A stretch of DNA of 6,924 bases from CAYVKY01 sp964452115 (GTDB lineage Bacteria > Bacteroidota > Ignavibacteria > Tepidaquicellales > Tepidaquicellaceae), in the NCBI GenBank assembly GCA_964452115.1, contig CAYVKY010000123.1, positions 1-6,924 on the forward strand, in the 5' to 3' direction. The notes under the pieces are model-generated. The model saw only the letters and a list, made by a program, of their open reading frames with translations, was not told where the DNA came from and searched no databases. The translations under genes were made by a program, and so were the position numbers. This document shows positions 1-5,777 of the stretch, piece by piece (position 1 is the stretch's first letter; every line of letters starts with the position of its first letter).

Positions 1-183
1 TTCAGCGTTACAAATATGTCACCCCTCCGGGGTTCAGGATATAAAAGAAATTCAGCGTTACAAATATGTCACCCCTCCGGGGTTCAGGATATAAAAGAAA
101 TTCAGTGTTACAAATATGTCACCCCTCCGGGGTTTAGGAGACAAGAGAAATTCAGTGTTACAAATATGTCACCCCTCCGGGGT
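1..183. repeat. Four tandem copies of a 50-bp hairpin-bearing intergenic repeat
   Basis: Units begin at 1, 51, 101 and 151. The first two are identical over all 50 bases. The third differs from them at five positions (unit positions 6, 35, 40, 42 and 45). The fourth follows the first 33 bases and then diverges. Each unit carries the core ACCCCTCCGGGGT, a 5-bp stem (ACCCC/GGGGT) with a TCC loop. Four of the five changes in copy 3 fall in the last 17 bases, so the 33-base core is nearly fixed and the spacer drifts. Because 50 is not a multiple of 3, the open frame across it (16-207) changes phase in every unit and is not a protein repeat. The array may extend left of the window. Its function is unknown; a REP-like dispersed repeat is the simplest reading. 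Confidence 0.9.
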
Positions 184-217
184 GAGGAAAAAATTACAAC
201 TGATTAATACTTTATTT

Positions 218-246
218 TTGACAAGAGTGGGGGGAGGTGCTATTTA
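218..246 (+). promoter_or_regulatory. Possible promoter for kbl and start of its AT-rich leader
   Basis: A perfect TTGACA (218-223) is followed after 17 bases by TATTTA (241-246), which matches the -10 consensus at only three of six positions. The same site can be read in the Bacteroidota style as TTTG (217-220) followed after 20 bases by a partial TAnnTTTG. The spacer contains a run of six G. The leader downstream (241-313) has only five G or C in 73 bases, and no Shine-Dalgarno is visible before the ATG at 314. This is inference from motif and spacing only. Confidence 0.35.
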
Positions 247-313
247 TTACTAAATTTAATCTTAAATTAATATTTAGTATTTTTAATAAAACTTAAAAAT
301 TAAATTTATTAGT

Positions 314-1570
314 ATGTTTACGAGAACAAGAGATGAATTCAGGAAAGAAATTAATTCAATTAAAGATGCGGGGTTATACAAAGAGGAGAGAATTATACTT
401 TCCGACCAAAAGGCAAATATTGATGTAAAATATCCGGAAGATGCACCGGAGCGCGAAGTGATAAATTTCTGCGCTAACAATTATCTGGGGCTGGCAAATA
501 ATCCGGAAATTATTCAGGCAGCAAAAGATGCAATGGACACTCACGGTTTCGGACTTTCTTCAGTGAGATTTATATGCGGAACGCAGGATCTGCACAAGCA
601 GCTCGAAAATAGAATCGCGGACTTTTTCCATACGGAAGATACGATTCTTTATTCATCGTGCTTTGATGCAAACGGAGGATTATTCGAAACGGTGCTTGGC
701 AAGGATGATGCAATTATCACTGACGCGCTGAATCACGCAAGCATCATTGACGGAATTCGCCTTTGCAAAGCAAAAAGAATGATTTACAAACATTCAAATA
801 TGAAAGAGCTTGAAGAGAAGCTCAAAGCAGCACGCGCAGGTAAAGAAATAATTGACGGAAAGGAAGTAACATTCCCGCCGGTGAAGAACATTATGATAGG
901 GACTGACGGTGTGTTTTCGATGGACGGCGATGTGGCAAAGATTGACGAGATAGTTGCACTCGCGGAGAAGTATGATGCAATGGTGATGGTTGACGATTCG
1001 CACGCAAGCGGATTTTTCGGAGAGACGGGCAGAGGCTCGGTGGAATACTGCGGCATGCTCGGTAAAGTTGATGTAATCACGTCAACGCTCGGAAAGGCGC
1101 TTGGAGGGGCATCAGGCGGATTTACAACAGGAAGAAAAGAAATTATTGAAATGCTTCGCCAGCGTTCGCGTCCGTATCTTTTCTCAAATACGGTTGCTCC
1201 GGCAATTGTCGGCGCAGCGCTGAAAACATTTGACCTTATTGAAAAGAGCGGTGACCTGAGAAAAAAACTTATTGAAAGCACAAAGTATTTCAGAACAAGC
1301 ATGCAGGCGCTCGGATTTGATGTTGAAGACGGCGTGCATCCGATTGTTCCCGTGCTTTTCAGAAAACTTGAAAACGATGCACAGGTTGCACAGCAAATGG
1401 CAAAGATGCTTTATGATGAAGGAATATATGCCGTTGGATTTTATTATCCCGTAGTTCCGAAAACTCAGGCAAGAATCCGCGTGCAGATTTCGGCAGCTCA
1501 TTCAAAGCAGGATATTGATAAATGCATCAAGGCATTTGAAAAAACGGGAAAAGCCCTCGGTGTAATTTAA
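314..1570 (+). CDS. kbl: Glycine C-acetyltransferase (2-amino-3-ketobutyrate CoA ligase)
   Basis: This is a cytosolic PLP enzyme of the alpha-oxoamine synthase family. It cleaves 2-amino-3-oxobutyrate with CoA to glycine and acetyl-CoA, the second step of threonine breakdown after threonine dehydrogenase. The sequence matches remembered E. coli Kbl along its whole length. Blocks include FCANNYLGL near residue 55, VRFICGTQD, SSCFDANGG and RQRSRPYLFSN. The PLP-stacking His is H141 in DALNHASIID. D227 and H230 lie in VDDSHA, and K261 in TLGKALGGASGG forms the Schiff base. At 418 residues it is about 20 longer than E. coli Kbl: roughly eight extra at the N-terminus and about 12 inserted near residues 176-190. 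All catalytic residues are present. No tdh is adjacent in this window. The ATG at 314 has no Shine-Dalgarno but places the conserved N-terminus correctly. Related synthases (BioF, HemA, Spt) fit less well because the match is specific to Kbl. Confidence 0.96.
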   Translation: MFTRTRDEFRKEINSIKDAGLYKEERIILSDQKANIDVKYPEDAPEREVINFCANNYLGLANNPEIIQAAKDAMDTHGFGLSSVRFICGTQDLHKQLENRIADFFHTEDTILYSSCFDANGGLFETVLGKDDAIITDALNHASIIDGIRLCKAKRMIYKHSNMKELEEKLKAARAGKEIIDGKEVTFPPVKNIMIGTDGVFSMDGDVAKIDEIVALAEKYDAMVMVDDSHASGFFGETGRGSVEYCGMLGKVDVITSTLGKALGGASGGFTTGRKEIIEMLRQRSRPYLFSNTVAPAIVGAALKTFDLIEKSGDLRKKLIESTKYFRTSMQALGFDVEDGVHPIVPVLFRKLENDAQVAQQMAKMLYDEGIYAVGFYYPVVPKTQARIRVQISAAHSKQDIDKCIKAFEKTGKALGVI

Positions 1571-1572
1571 TC

Positions 1573-1593
1573 AATTAAGAATTAAGAATTAAG
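1573..1593. repeat. Three tandem AATTAAG heptamers
   Basis: Three exact AATTAAG units follow each other directly downstream of the kbl stop codon, with a partial fourth (AATAATA). They stand just before the GC-rich hairpin at 1606-1641. Such a short AT-rich microsatellite may arise by slippage. No function can be read from it. Confidence 0.8.
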
Positions 1594-1605
1594 AATAATA
1601 AGCTT

Positions 1606-1641
1606 TTTACAGGGGCGAACCCGGTTGTTCGCCCTTGTAAA
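1606..1641. repeat. Long GC-rich inverted repeat between kbl and the LptF/G gene
   Basis: The arms 1606-1620 and 1627-1641 pair over 15 bp with a single G-T wobble. The arm core is GGGGCGAAC/GTTCGCCC, and the six-base loop is CCGGTT. There is no T run after it on either strand (the plus strand continues AACACC), so it is not a standard intrinsic terminator, although it could slow polymerase or protect the kbl mRNA 3' end. It looks like a dispersed intergenic hairpin element. Its right arm covers the TTG at 1625, which argues against translation starting there. Confidence 0.8.
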
Positions 1642-1651
1642 CACCGGAAAT

Positions 1652-2953
1652 TTGTTAATATATAAATACATATTAAAGGCGCATATCGGACCTTTCTTTT
1701 TTGCGCTGTCGATACTCATATTTTTATTTTTGTTTCAGTTCATTATGAGAACGATAGAGCAGCTGGTAGGAAAGGGACTCAGTCTATGGGTGATAACGCA
1801 GCTGATAGTACTTAATCTCGCGTGGATTGTAACGCTTGCTGTGCCGATGGCTGTGCTTGTATCAACTCTGATGGCATTCGGCTCGATGGCGTCCAGCAAC
1901 GAAATCACTATTATGCGCGCAAGCGGAATATCGCTGTATAAACTGATGGCGCCGGTTGTGATTGTATCCATTATATTGACATATCTGATGGTAGTTTTCA
2001 ACAACGATGTACTTCCTGAAGCAAATCACCGTGCAAAAATTCTGCTCGGTGATATTTCGCGTACCAAACCGACATTTTTCCTTGAGCCGGGAAAATTCAC
2101 GGAAGAACTCACGGGCACAAAGATTCTCGTTAAAAAAACTTTTGAAAACAGCAACAGGCTTGAGGATATTTTTATTTTCGATTACACGCAGCCGAATGTA
2201 AGGAATCTGATAATTGCAAAATCGGGTGACATCGGCTTTACGAGCGATTTTAAAAACATAGTGATGAACCTCGAAAACGGCGAGATACATCAGTTGAACA
2301 ATGTAGATTTTGCCGAAAAATACCGCAGGCTCGAATTTTCAAAACACAGGCTGATATTTGATGCAGAAGGTTTCGGATTTCAGACTTCTTCGGAAAATGC
2401 ATTTATAAGAGGAGACAGAGAGCTCTCCGCAAATGCGATGCGGTATATGGTTGACAGTCTGAATAAGATAATATATCAGAATAAAGAATATGCGTACAAA
2501 GATATATCAGGCATAGTGAAGAAATTTTCCGAATATAATTTCCCCGATACTGCGGTGGTAATAAAAATTCCTTTAAATTCTCAGGACACTTCGATGATAC
2601 TTTACAAGCGGCTTATGGGTGTGTCAGCGCAGATGAAATCCACCGGTGTATTTGCTTATCAGGTGGGAGAGCAGGTGGACAGTCTTCTCGTTGAAATTTA
2701 CAAAAAATATTCAATACCCTTTGCGTGCATAATATTTGCATTCATAGGAGCGCCGCTCGGTTACCGTGTAAAGAGGGGCGGATTCGGCATAGCCGCGGGA
2801 CTGTCGCTTGCGTTTTTTCTGTTTTACTGGATAGGGCTTATAGGCGGCGAAAAGCTTGCAGACAGGAATCTTTTAAGTCCTTTTTTGGGAATGTGGCTCA
2901 TAAATATTATTCTTGGGATATTCGGATTGTATTTAATATTTAAAAGTTCTTAA
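1652..2953 (+). CDS. LptF/LptG-family permease (YjgP/YjgQ), lipopolysaccharide export
   Basis: This is an inner-membrane subunit of the LptB2FG ABC exporter, which pulls LPS from the inner membrane toward the outer membrane. The layout is that of the family: three N-terminal membrane segments (about residues 12-32, 45-75 and 100-118), a large periplasmic beta domain, and three C-terminal segments (about 354-370, 377-398 and 410-430). Two family signatures are visible: NEITIMRASGIS before the third helix, which lies in the coupling region, and IGAPLGYRVKRGG after the fourth. At 433 residues it exceeds E. coli LptF and LptG (about 360); the extra length is in the periplasmic part. I chose TTG at 1652 because it gives the usual MLIYKYILKAHIGPFF start. 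The in-frame TTG at 1625 lies inside a hairpin repeat and would add nine atypical residues. Sequence alone does not settle LptF versus LptG, so no symbol is given. Its ABC partner LptB is not in the window. Confidence 0.92.
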   Translation: MLIYKYILKAHIGPFFFALSILIFLFLFQFIMRTIEQLVGKGLSLWVITQLIVLNLAWIVTLAVPMAVLVSTLMAFGSMASSNEITIMRASGISLYKLMAPVVIVSIILTYLMVVFNNDVLPEANHRAKILLGDISRTKPTFFLEPGKFTEELTGTKILVKKTFENSNRLEDIFIFDYTQPNVRNLIIAKSGDIGFTSDFKNIVMNLENGEIHQLNNVDFAEKYRRLEFSKHRLIFDAEGFGFQTSSENAFIRGDRELSANAMRYMVDSLNKIIYQNKEYAYKDISGIVKKFSEYNFPDTAVVIKIPLNSQDTSMILYKRLMGVSAQMKSTGVFAYQVGEQVDSLLVEIYKKYSIPFACIIFAFIGAPLGYRVKRGGFGIAAGLSLAFFLFYWIGLIGGEKLADRNLLSPFLGMWLINIILGIFGLYLIFKSS

Positions 2954-2974
2954 CTATATTTACTGATGAAGTTT

Positions 2975-3072
2975 ATGTCAAGCCCCGGACAATATGATAT
3001 TGCCCAACCCCGCCAGGTCCGGAAGGAAGCAACGGTAAGTGATTTTCTTATGTGATCCGGGTGTCTTGGCAT
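2975..3072 (+). ncRNA. ffs: Signal recognition particle RNA, bacterial small (4.5S) type
   Basis: This RNA binds Ffh and directs membrane and secreted proteins to the SRP receptor during translation. The highly conserved apical domain is present: CAGGTCCGGAAGGAAGCA at 3014-3031, with the GGAA tetraloop at 3021-3024 and the 3' AGC/A side of the Ffh-binding internal loop. The ends close in a helix. ATGTCAAG (2975-2982) pairs with CTTGGCAT (3065-3072), and CCCGGA (2984-2989) pairs with TCCGGG (3056-3061). The molecule is about 98 nt with no Alu domain, as in most Gram-negative bacteria. A TATATT at 2955-2960 could be its -10 box, just after the upstream stop codon, but no good -35 is visible. 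The exact ends are inferred from the helix and could shift by a few bases. Confidence 0.95.
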
Positions 3073-3080
3073 TTTTTTTT
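3055..3080 (+). terminator. 3' side of SRP RNA closing helix plus T run
   Basis: The closing helix of the SRP RNA ends directly in nine consecutive T (3072-3080), so the RNA's own terminal stem can serve as an intrinsic terminator. The stem has one internal irregularity (C opposite TGT), which may let some polymerase read through into the gene at 3101. Confidence 0.65.
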
Positions 3081-3100
3081 GAACTAACACTTCAAAGTTG

Positions 3101-4105
3101 ATGGAAAAAATTAAACTCGCAATTATCGGTCTCGGGGGAATAGTGCAAGTGATGCATCTGCCTGCAATACTTAAACGGGACGATATTGAAATCACCGCGC
3201 TGTGTGACGTGCGGCAATCCAAAATAAAAGATCTTTCAAAAAAATTAAATGTTTCTAAAACGTTTACATCGGCTGATGAAATGCTTGCAAGCGGTTTGGA
3301 TATTGATGCGGCGCTGATTGCGGCACCTACGGACTATCACGCGGATATTTCGATTAAATGCCTGCGTGCGGGAATAAATGTGCTTGTCGAAAAGCCGCTC
3401 GGAAGGAACCTGCGCGAGGCAAAAATGATAGTTGATGAGGCAAATAAATCAGGAAAAATTCTGATGGTCGGAATGAACAACCGGTTCAGGAGTGACAGCA
3501 TTCTGCAAAGAAGTTTTTTAAGGTCAGGAGATCTTGGCGAAGTGTATTATGTAAAAACCGGCTGGCTTAAAAGAAAAAGTTCAAACACAAAATGGTTTAC
3601 AGAAAGCGATAAGTCAGGAGGCGGAGTGGTGATTGACAACGGAATTGTGATGCTGGATTTGGGAATGTGGATGATGGATTTTCCGGATGTAAAAAGCGTG
3701 TCGGCGGTAAATTACAGTCACAACACCATTACGGTCGAAGATTCGAGCATCGCACTAATTAAATTTAAATCGGGTGCGAGCATGACTATGGAAGTGAGCT
3801 GGAGCTTTCACAGAAGCGGAGAATTCTTTTACTGCAACGCTTTCGGAAGGGAAGGCAGCACTTTCATAAATCCGCTGAGGATTTTCAGATTTATAAATAA
3901 TGAACTGAAAGAGCTCACTCCGAAAAATTCTGCCGCTCAGCCCGACACATTTAAAGACAGTTATGATTATCAGATTAGGCATTTTGCCGGCTCGGTCAAA
4001 GGATATCACAAATCCGTATCTACCGGAGAAGAAGCACTTAAAATAATGGAAGTTATTGATGCGATATACAAATCGGCAAAAACAGGCAAAGAAGTTTTAT
4101 TATAA
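3101..4105 (+). CDS. Gfo/Idh/MocA-family oxidoreductase lacking the usual catalytic His
   Basis: This is a 334-residue NAD(P)-dependent dehydrogenase-like protein of the Gfo/Idh/MocA family, probably cytosolic; its substrate (usually a sugar, inositol or derivative) is not evident. The N-terminal Rossmann fold has GLGGIVQVMHLPA at residues 10-22. Asp36 ends the second strand, which favours NAD over NADP. AAPTDYH follows, then the family motif VEKPLG with Lys98. The C-terminal alpha/beta domain begins near residue 122. Family members usually have GGG.L.D.G.H..D; here the motif reads GGGVVIDNGIVMLD, with Asp179 kept but Val183 where His is expected. I start at ATG 3101 rather than the TTG three bases earlier, since MEKIKLAIIGLGG is a normal start. 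It lies 20 bases after the SRP RNA T run. It could be an active enzyme with altered chemistry or a binding protein. Confidence 0.9.
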   Translation: MEKIKLAIIGLGGIVQVMHLPAILKRDDIEITALCDVRQSKIKDLSKKLNVSKTFTSADEMLASGLDIDAALIAAPTDYHADISIKCLRAGINVLVEKPLGRNLREAKMIVDEANKSGKILMVGMNNRFRSDSILQRSFLRSGDLGEVYYVKTGWLKRKSSNTKWFTESDKSGGGVVIDNGIVMLDLGMWMMDFPDVKSVSAVNYSHNTITVEDSSIALIKFKSGASMTMEVSWSFHRSGEFFYCNAFGREGSTFINPLRIFRFINNELKELTPKNSAAQPDTFKDSYDYQIRHFAGSVKGYHKSVSTGEEALKIMEVIDAIYKSAKTGKEVLL

Positions 4106-4109
4106 ACAC

Positions 4110-4142
4110 TTTACAATTTGTTAACATTTTGATATCAATTGT
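4110..4142 (+). promoter_or_regulatory. Possible Pho-box-like triple direct repeat upstream of the two-component operon
   Basis: Three hexamers lie in phase at 11-bp spacing: TTTACA (4110-4115), TTAACA (4121-4126) and ATATCA (4132-4137), separated by the five-base spacers ATTTG and TTTTG. The first two 11-mers agree at nine of eleven positions; the third is weaker. OmpR/PhoB-type regulators bind such tandem sites one helical turn apart. The B. subtilis PhoP box (TTAACA-like hexamers with spacers of about five bases) looks the same. The site ends about 40 bases before the response regulator start, which suggests autoregulation. The AT-rich background makes a chance match possible. Confidence 0.4.
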
Positions 4143-4169
4143 TTCATCAAAAAATAATAATTTTATATA
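4139..4169 (+). promoter_or_regulatory. Weak promoter candidate for the response regulator operon
   Basis: TTGTTT (4139-4144) is followed at 19 bases by TATATA (4164-4169), or at 17 bases by TTTATA (4162-4167). A TAATTTTA at 4158-4165 resembles the Bacteroidota -7 element, but its spacing from the TTG is short. The poor -35 and the adjacent direct repeats would suit an activator-dependent promoter. Start sites could only be placed experimentally. Confidence 0.25.
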
Positions 4170-4181
4170 AAAGTAAAATAA

Positions 4182-4877
4182 ATGAAACATAAAATTCTTG
4201 TAGTTGACGATGAAAAAGACATTGTTGACCTTCTGAAATATAATCTTGTAAAGGAAAATGACTTTGAAGTCATTACTGCGCTTAACGGCAGGGAAGCAAT
4301 CGAAATCGCTGAGCGCGAGAAACCGGAGCTGATACTGTTAGACATTATGATGCCGGAAATTAACGGATTTGATGTATGCAAACAACTGAAAACATCACAT
4401 CCCACAATGGATATACCGGTAATATTTCTGACTGCAAAGGATAATGAAATTGATGAAATAATCGGACTTGAACTCGGCGCCGATGATTACATACTGAAGC
4501 CGATTTCGCCGCGGAAGGTTCTTGCACGCGTCAGGTCGGTATTGCGGAGAAAAAATTCGGGGCAGGATAAATTTGTTGATAAGACCGAATACATTAAATT
4601 TAAAAAACTTGAGGTGGATACGATTTCGCACACGGTTAAAATTGACGGCGATGAAATATTCTTCCCGAAAAAAGAATTCAAACTGCTTCATTTTCTGCTT
4701 TCAAACCGCGGGAAAGTGTTATCAAGGGAAGTGATTTTAAATCATATCTGGGGAGAAAATATTTATGTAATTGACAGGACGATTGATGTGCATATTGCAA
4801 AAGTAAGGGAAAAACTCGGAGAATATTCCGATTACATCGAAACCATCAAAGGTCTCGGTTACAGATTTAATAATTGA
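4182..4877 (+). CDS. PhoB/OmpR-family response regulator
   Basis: This is a 231-residue cytosolic transcription factor, phosphorylated by its partner histidine kinase. The receiver domain (about residues 3-117) has the acidic pair Asp9/Asp10, the phospho-acceptor Asp54 in LILLDIMMPEINGFD, the switch Thr84 in FLTAKD and Lys106 in DDYILKPIS. The DNA-binding winged helix (about 130-231) includes EFKLLHFLLSNRGKVLSRE, the recognition helix RTIDVHIAKVREKL and the C-terminal hairpin IETIKGLGYRF. All phosphorylation residues are intact. The kinase gene starts nine bases after its stop, so the two are almost certainly one operon. No Shine-Dalgarno precedes the ATG. Phosphate control (PhoB) is the closest textbook analogue given the PhoR-like partner, but no phosphate gene is in view, so no symbol is assigned. 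Pho-box-like repeats upstream hint at autoregulation. Confidence 0.95.
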   Translation: MKHKILVVDDEKDIVDLLKYNLVKENDFEVITALNGREAIEIAEREKPELILLDIMMPEINGFDVCKQLKTSHPTMDIPVIFLTAKDNEIDEIIGLELGADDYILKPISPRKVLARVRSVLRRKNSGQDKFVDKTEYIKFKKLEVDTISHTVKIDGDEIFFPKKEFKLLHFLLSNRGKVLSREVILNHIWGENIYVIDRTIDVHIAKVREKLGEYSDYIETIKGLGYRFNN

Positions 4878-4886
4878 AGCTGATTT

Positions 4887-5761
4887 ATGTCACTTATTGC
4901 TAAGCAAATATTATTTTTCGCATCACTTTTTATAATTACTGCGATAGTATTTACTGCGAGCGGACTGCCCGCAGTGTATATTATTTTATGCTTCGCCGTT
5001 TTTGCGGTGCTTGCTGCAGGGAGCTATTACGTATCACAAAAACATTATTCGAAAATATTCGACAAACTTGCAAATATAAAAGTCAGTCTGCGGTCATTTG
5101 AAAACAAAGAAAACAATTTTGACAACAAGATATCGGAACTGAAGCAGATACTGCAGGGGGTTCAGGAAGACATGGAATCATCGAAGGAAAAATTTTCAAG
5201 GGAAATTTTCAGCAACATAAAAAAAATTCTTGAAGAGTTTATAAATCAGCTTGAGGAAACAAAAAAGTATAAAGTCAACCGGAGCGAATTTCTNNNNNNN
5301 NNNNNNNNNNNNNNNNNNNNNNNNNNNNNNNNNNNNNNNNNNNNNNNNNNNNNNNNNNNNNNNNNNNNNNNNNNNNNNNNNNNNNNNNNNNNNATTTCAG
5401 GGAAAGAGACAATGTTAAGTGTTTGTGCGATGCTGAAATGATAAAACAGGTGATAGTAAACCTGCTGGAGAATGCATTAAAATATACAAACGAGGGAGGC
5501 GAGATTGTGATTTCGACAGAACCTGCAGAAAGGGGAGTGAAAGTTTCGGTGAGTGACAACGGTATCGGCATTTCGGAAAAAGATCTGCCGAGAATATTTG
5601 AGAGATTTTACAGGGTGGATAAAGACAGGTCGAGGGATATGGGCGGCAGCGGACTCGGGCTCGCGATTGTAAAACATGCGCTGGAACTTCACGGCAGCTG
5701 CATTACCGTTTCAAGCAGGGAGAATCAGGGAACGAAGTTTGAGTTTGTATTACCGAAATAA
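4887..5761 (+). CDS. PhoR-like sensor histidine kinase, interrupted by an assembly gap
   Basis: This is a membrane histidine kinase, the likely partner of the regulator nine bases upstream. The left part (residues 1-136) has two membrane helices (about 7-25 and 29-49) joined by only a few residues. A charged, helical, coiled-coil-like linker (50-130) follows, then VNRSEFL, the stretch that normally stands just before the phospho-accepting His box. There the sequence becomes N. The right part resumes with the ATPase domain: NLLENALKYT (N box, from 5459), DNGIGI (G1, 5555-5572), IFERFYR (F box, about 5594-5614) and GGSGLGLAIV (G2, from 5642). It ends in a normal stop. The two halves are in different frames across the 100 N, but both are open to the gap edges. 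The phase change is therefore best explained by an arbitrary gap length, not a frameshift. The His box is unseen. No PAS or periplasmic sensor domain is visible. Confidence 0.88.
5294..5393. other. Assembly gap of exactly 100 N inside the kinase gene
   Basis: The run of N is exactly 100 bases, a length often used as a placeholder for a gap of unknown size. From the usual distance between the residues before the His box and the ATPase N box, I estimate that about 80-95 codons are missing, well over 100 bases. For one uninterrupted reading frame the true gap must be 3m+2 bases long. Confidence 0.95.
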
Positions 5762-5777
5762 AATTATTTTATTTTCG
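5754..5777. terminator. AT-rich hairpin between the convergent kinase and tag genes
   Basis: CGAAATAAAA (5754-5763) pairs with TTTTATTTTCG (5767-5777) with one bulged base and a TTA loop. It spans the stop codons of both convergent genes, which are only two bases apart. The A and T runs in both arms give each strand a U-rich side, so it could end transcription in both directions. The stem is weak (two G-C pairs), so the call is tentative. Confidence 0.3.

Noticed and set aside
1..183. CRISPR array (33-base repeat with 17-base spacers)
   Set aside because: The spacers are identical or nearly identical and far too short, the period is 50 bases, and no cas gene is in the window. It is a simple tandem repeat.
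16..207. 63-residue plus-strand open frame across the repeat array
   Set aside because: The 50-bp unit is out of phase with codons, so each copy is read in a different frame. The open frame is a by-product of a stop-free repeat.
227..238. G-quadruplex in the G-rich stretch before kbl
   Set aside because: Only one long G run and short neighbouring ones are present, not the four runs needed.
784..1302. 172-residue minus-strand open frame inside kbl
   Set aside because: It lies wholly antisense to a complete, clearly recognised gene, and its translation is low-complexity, rich in Ser and Pro, with no recognisable family. It is a shadow frame.
1606..1641. Intrinsic terminator for kbl
   Set aside because: The hairpin is strong, but no T run follows it on either strand, so it is recorded as an inverted repeat only.
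2950..3222. 90-residue minus-strand open frame
   Set aside because: It runs antisense through the SRP RNA and into the oxidoreductase start; the RNA explains the conserved sequence.
5423..5761. A separate short ATPase gene starting at TTG 5423
   Set aside because: The frame is open upstream to the gap edge (5396), and the sequence there continues a kinase catalytic domain, so this is the 3' part of the kinase gene and the start is spurious.
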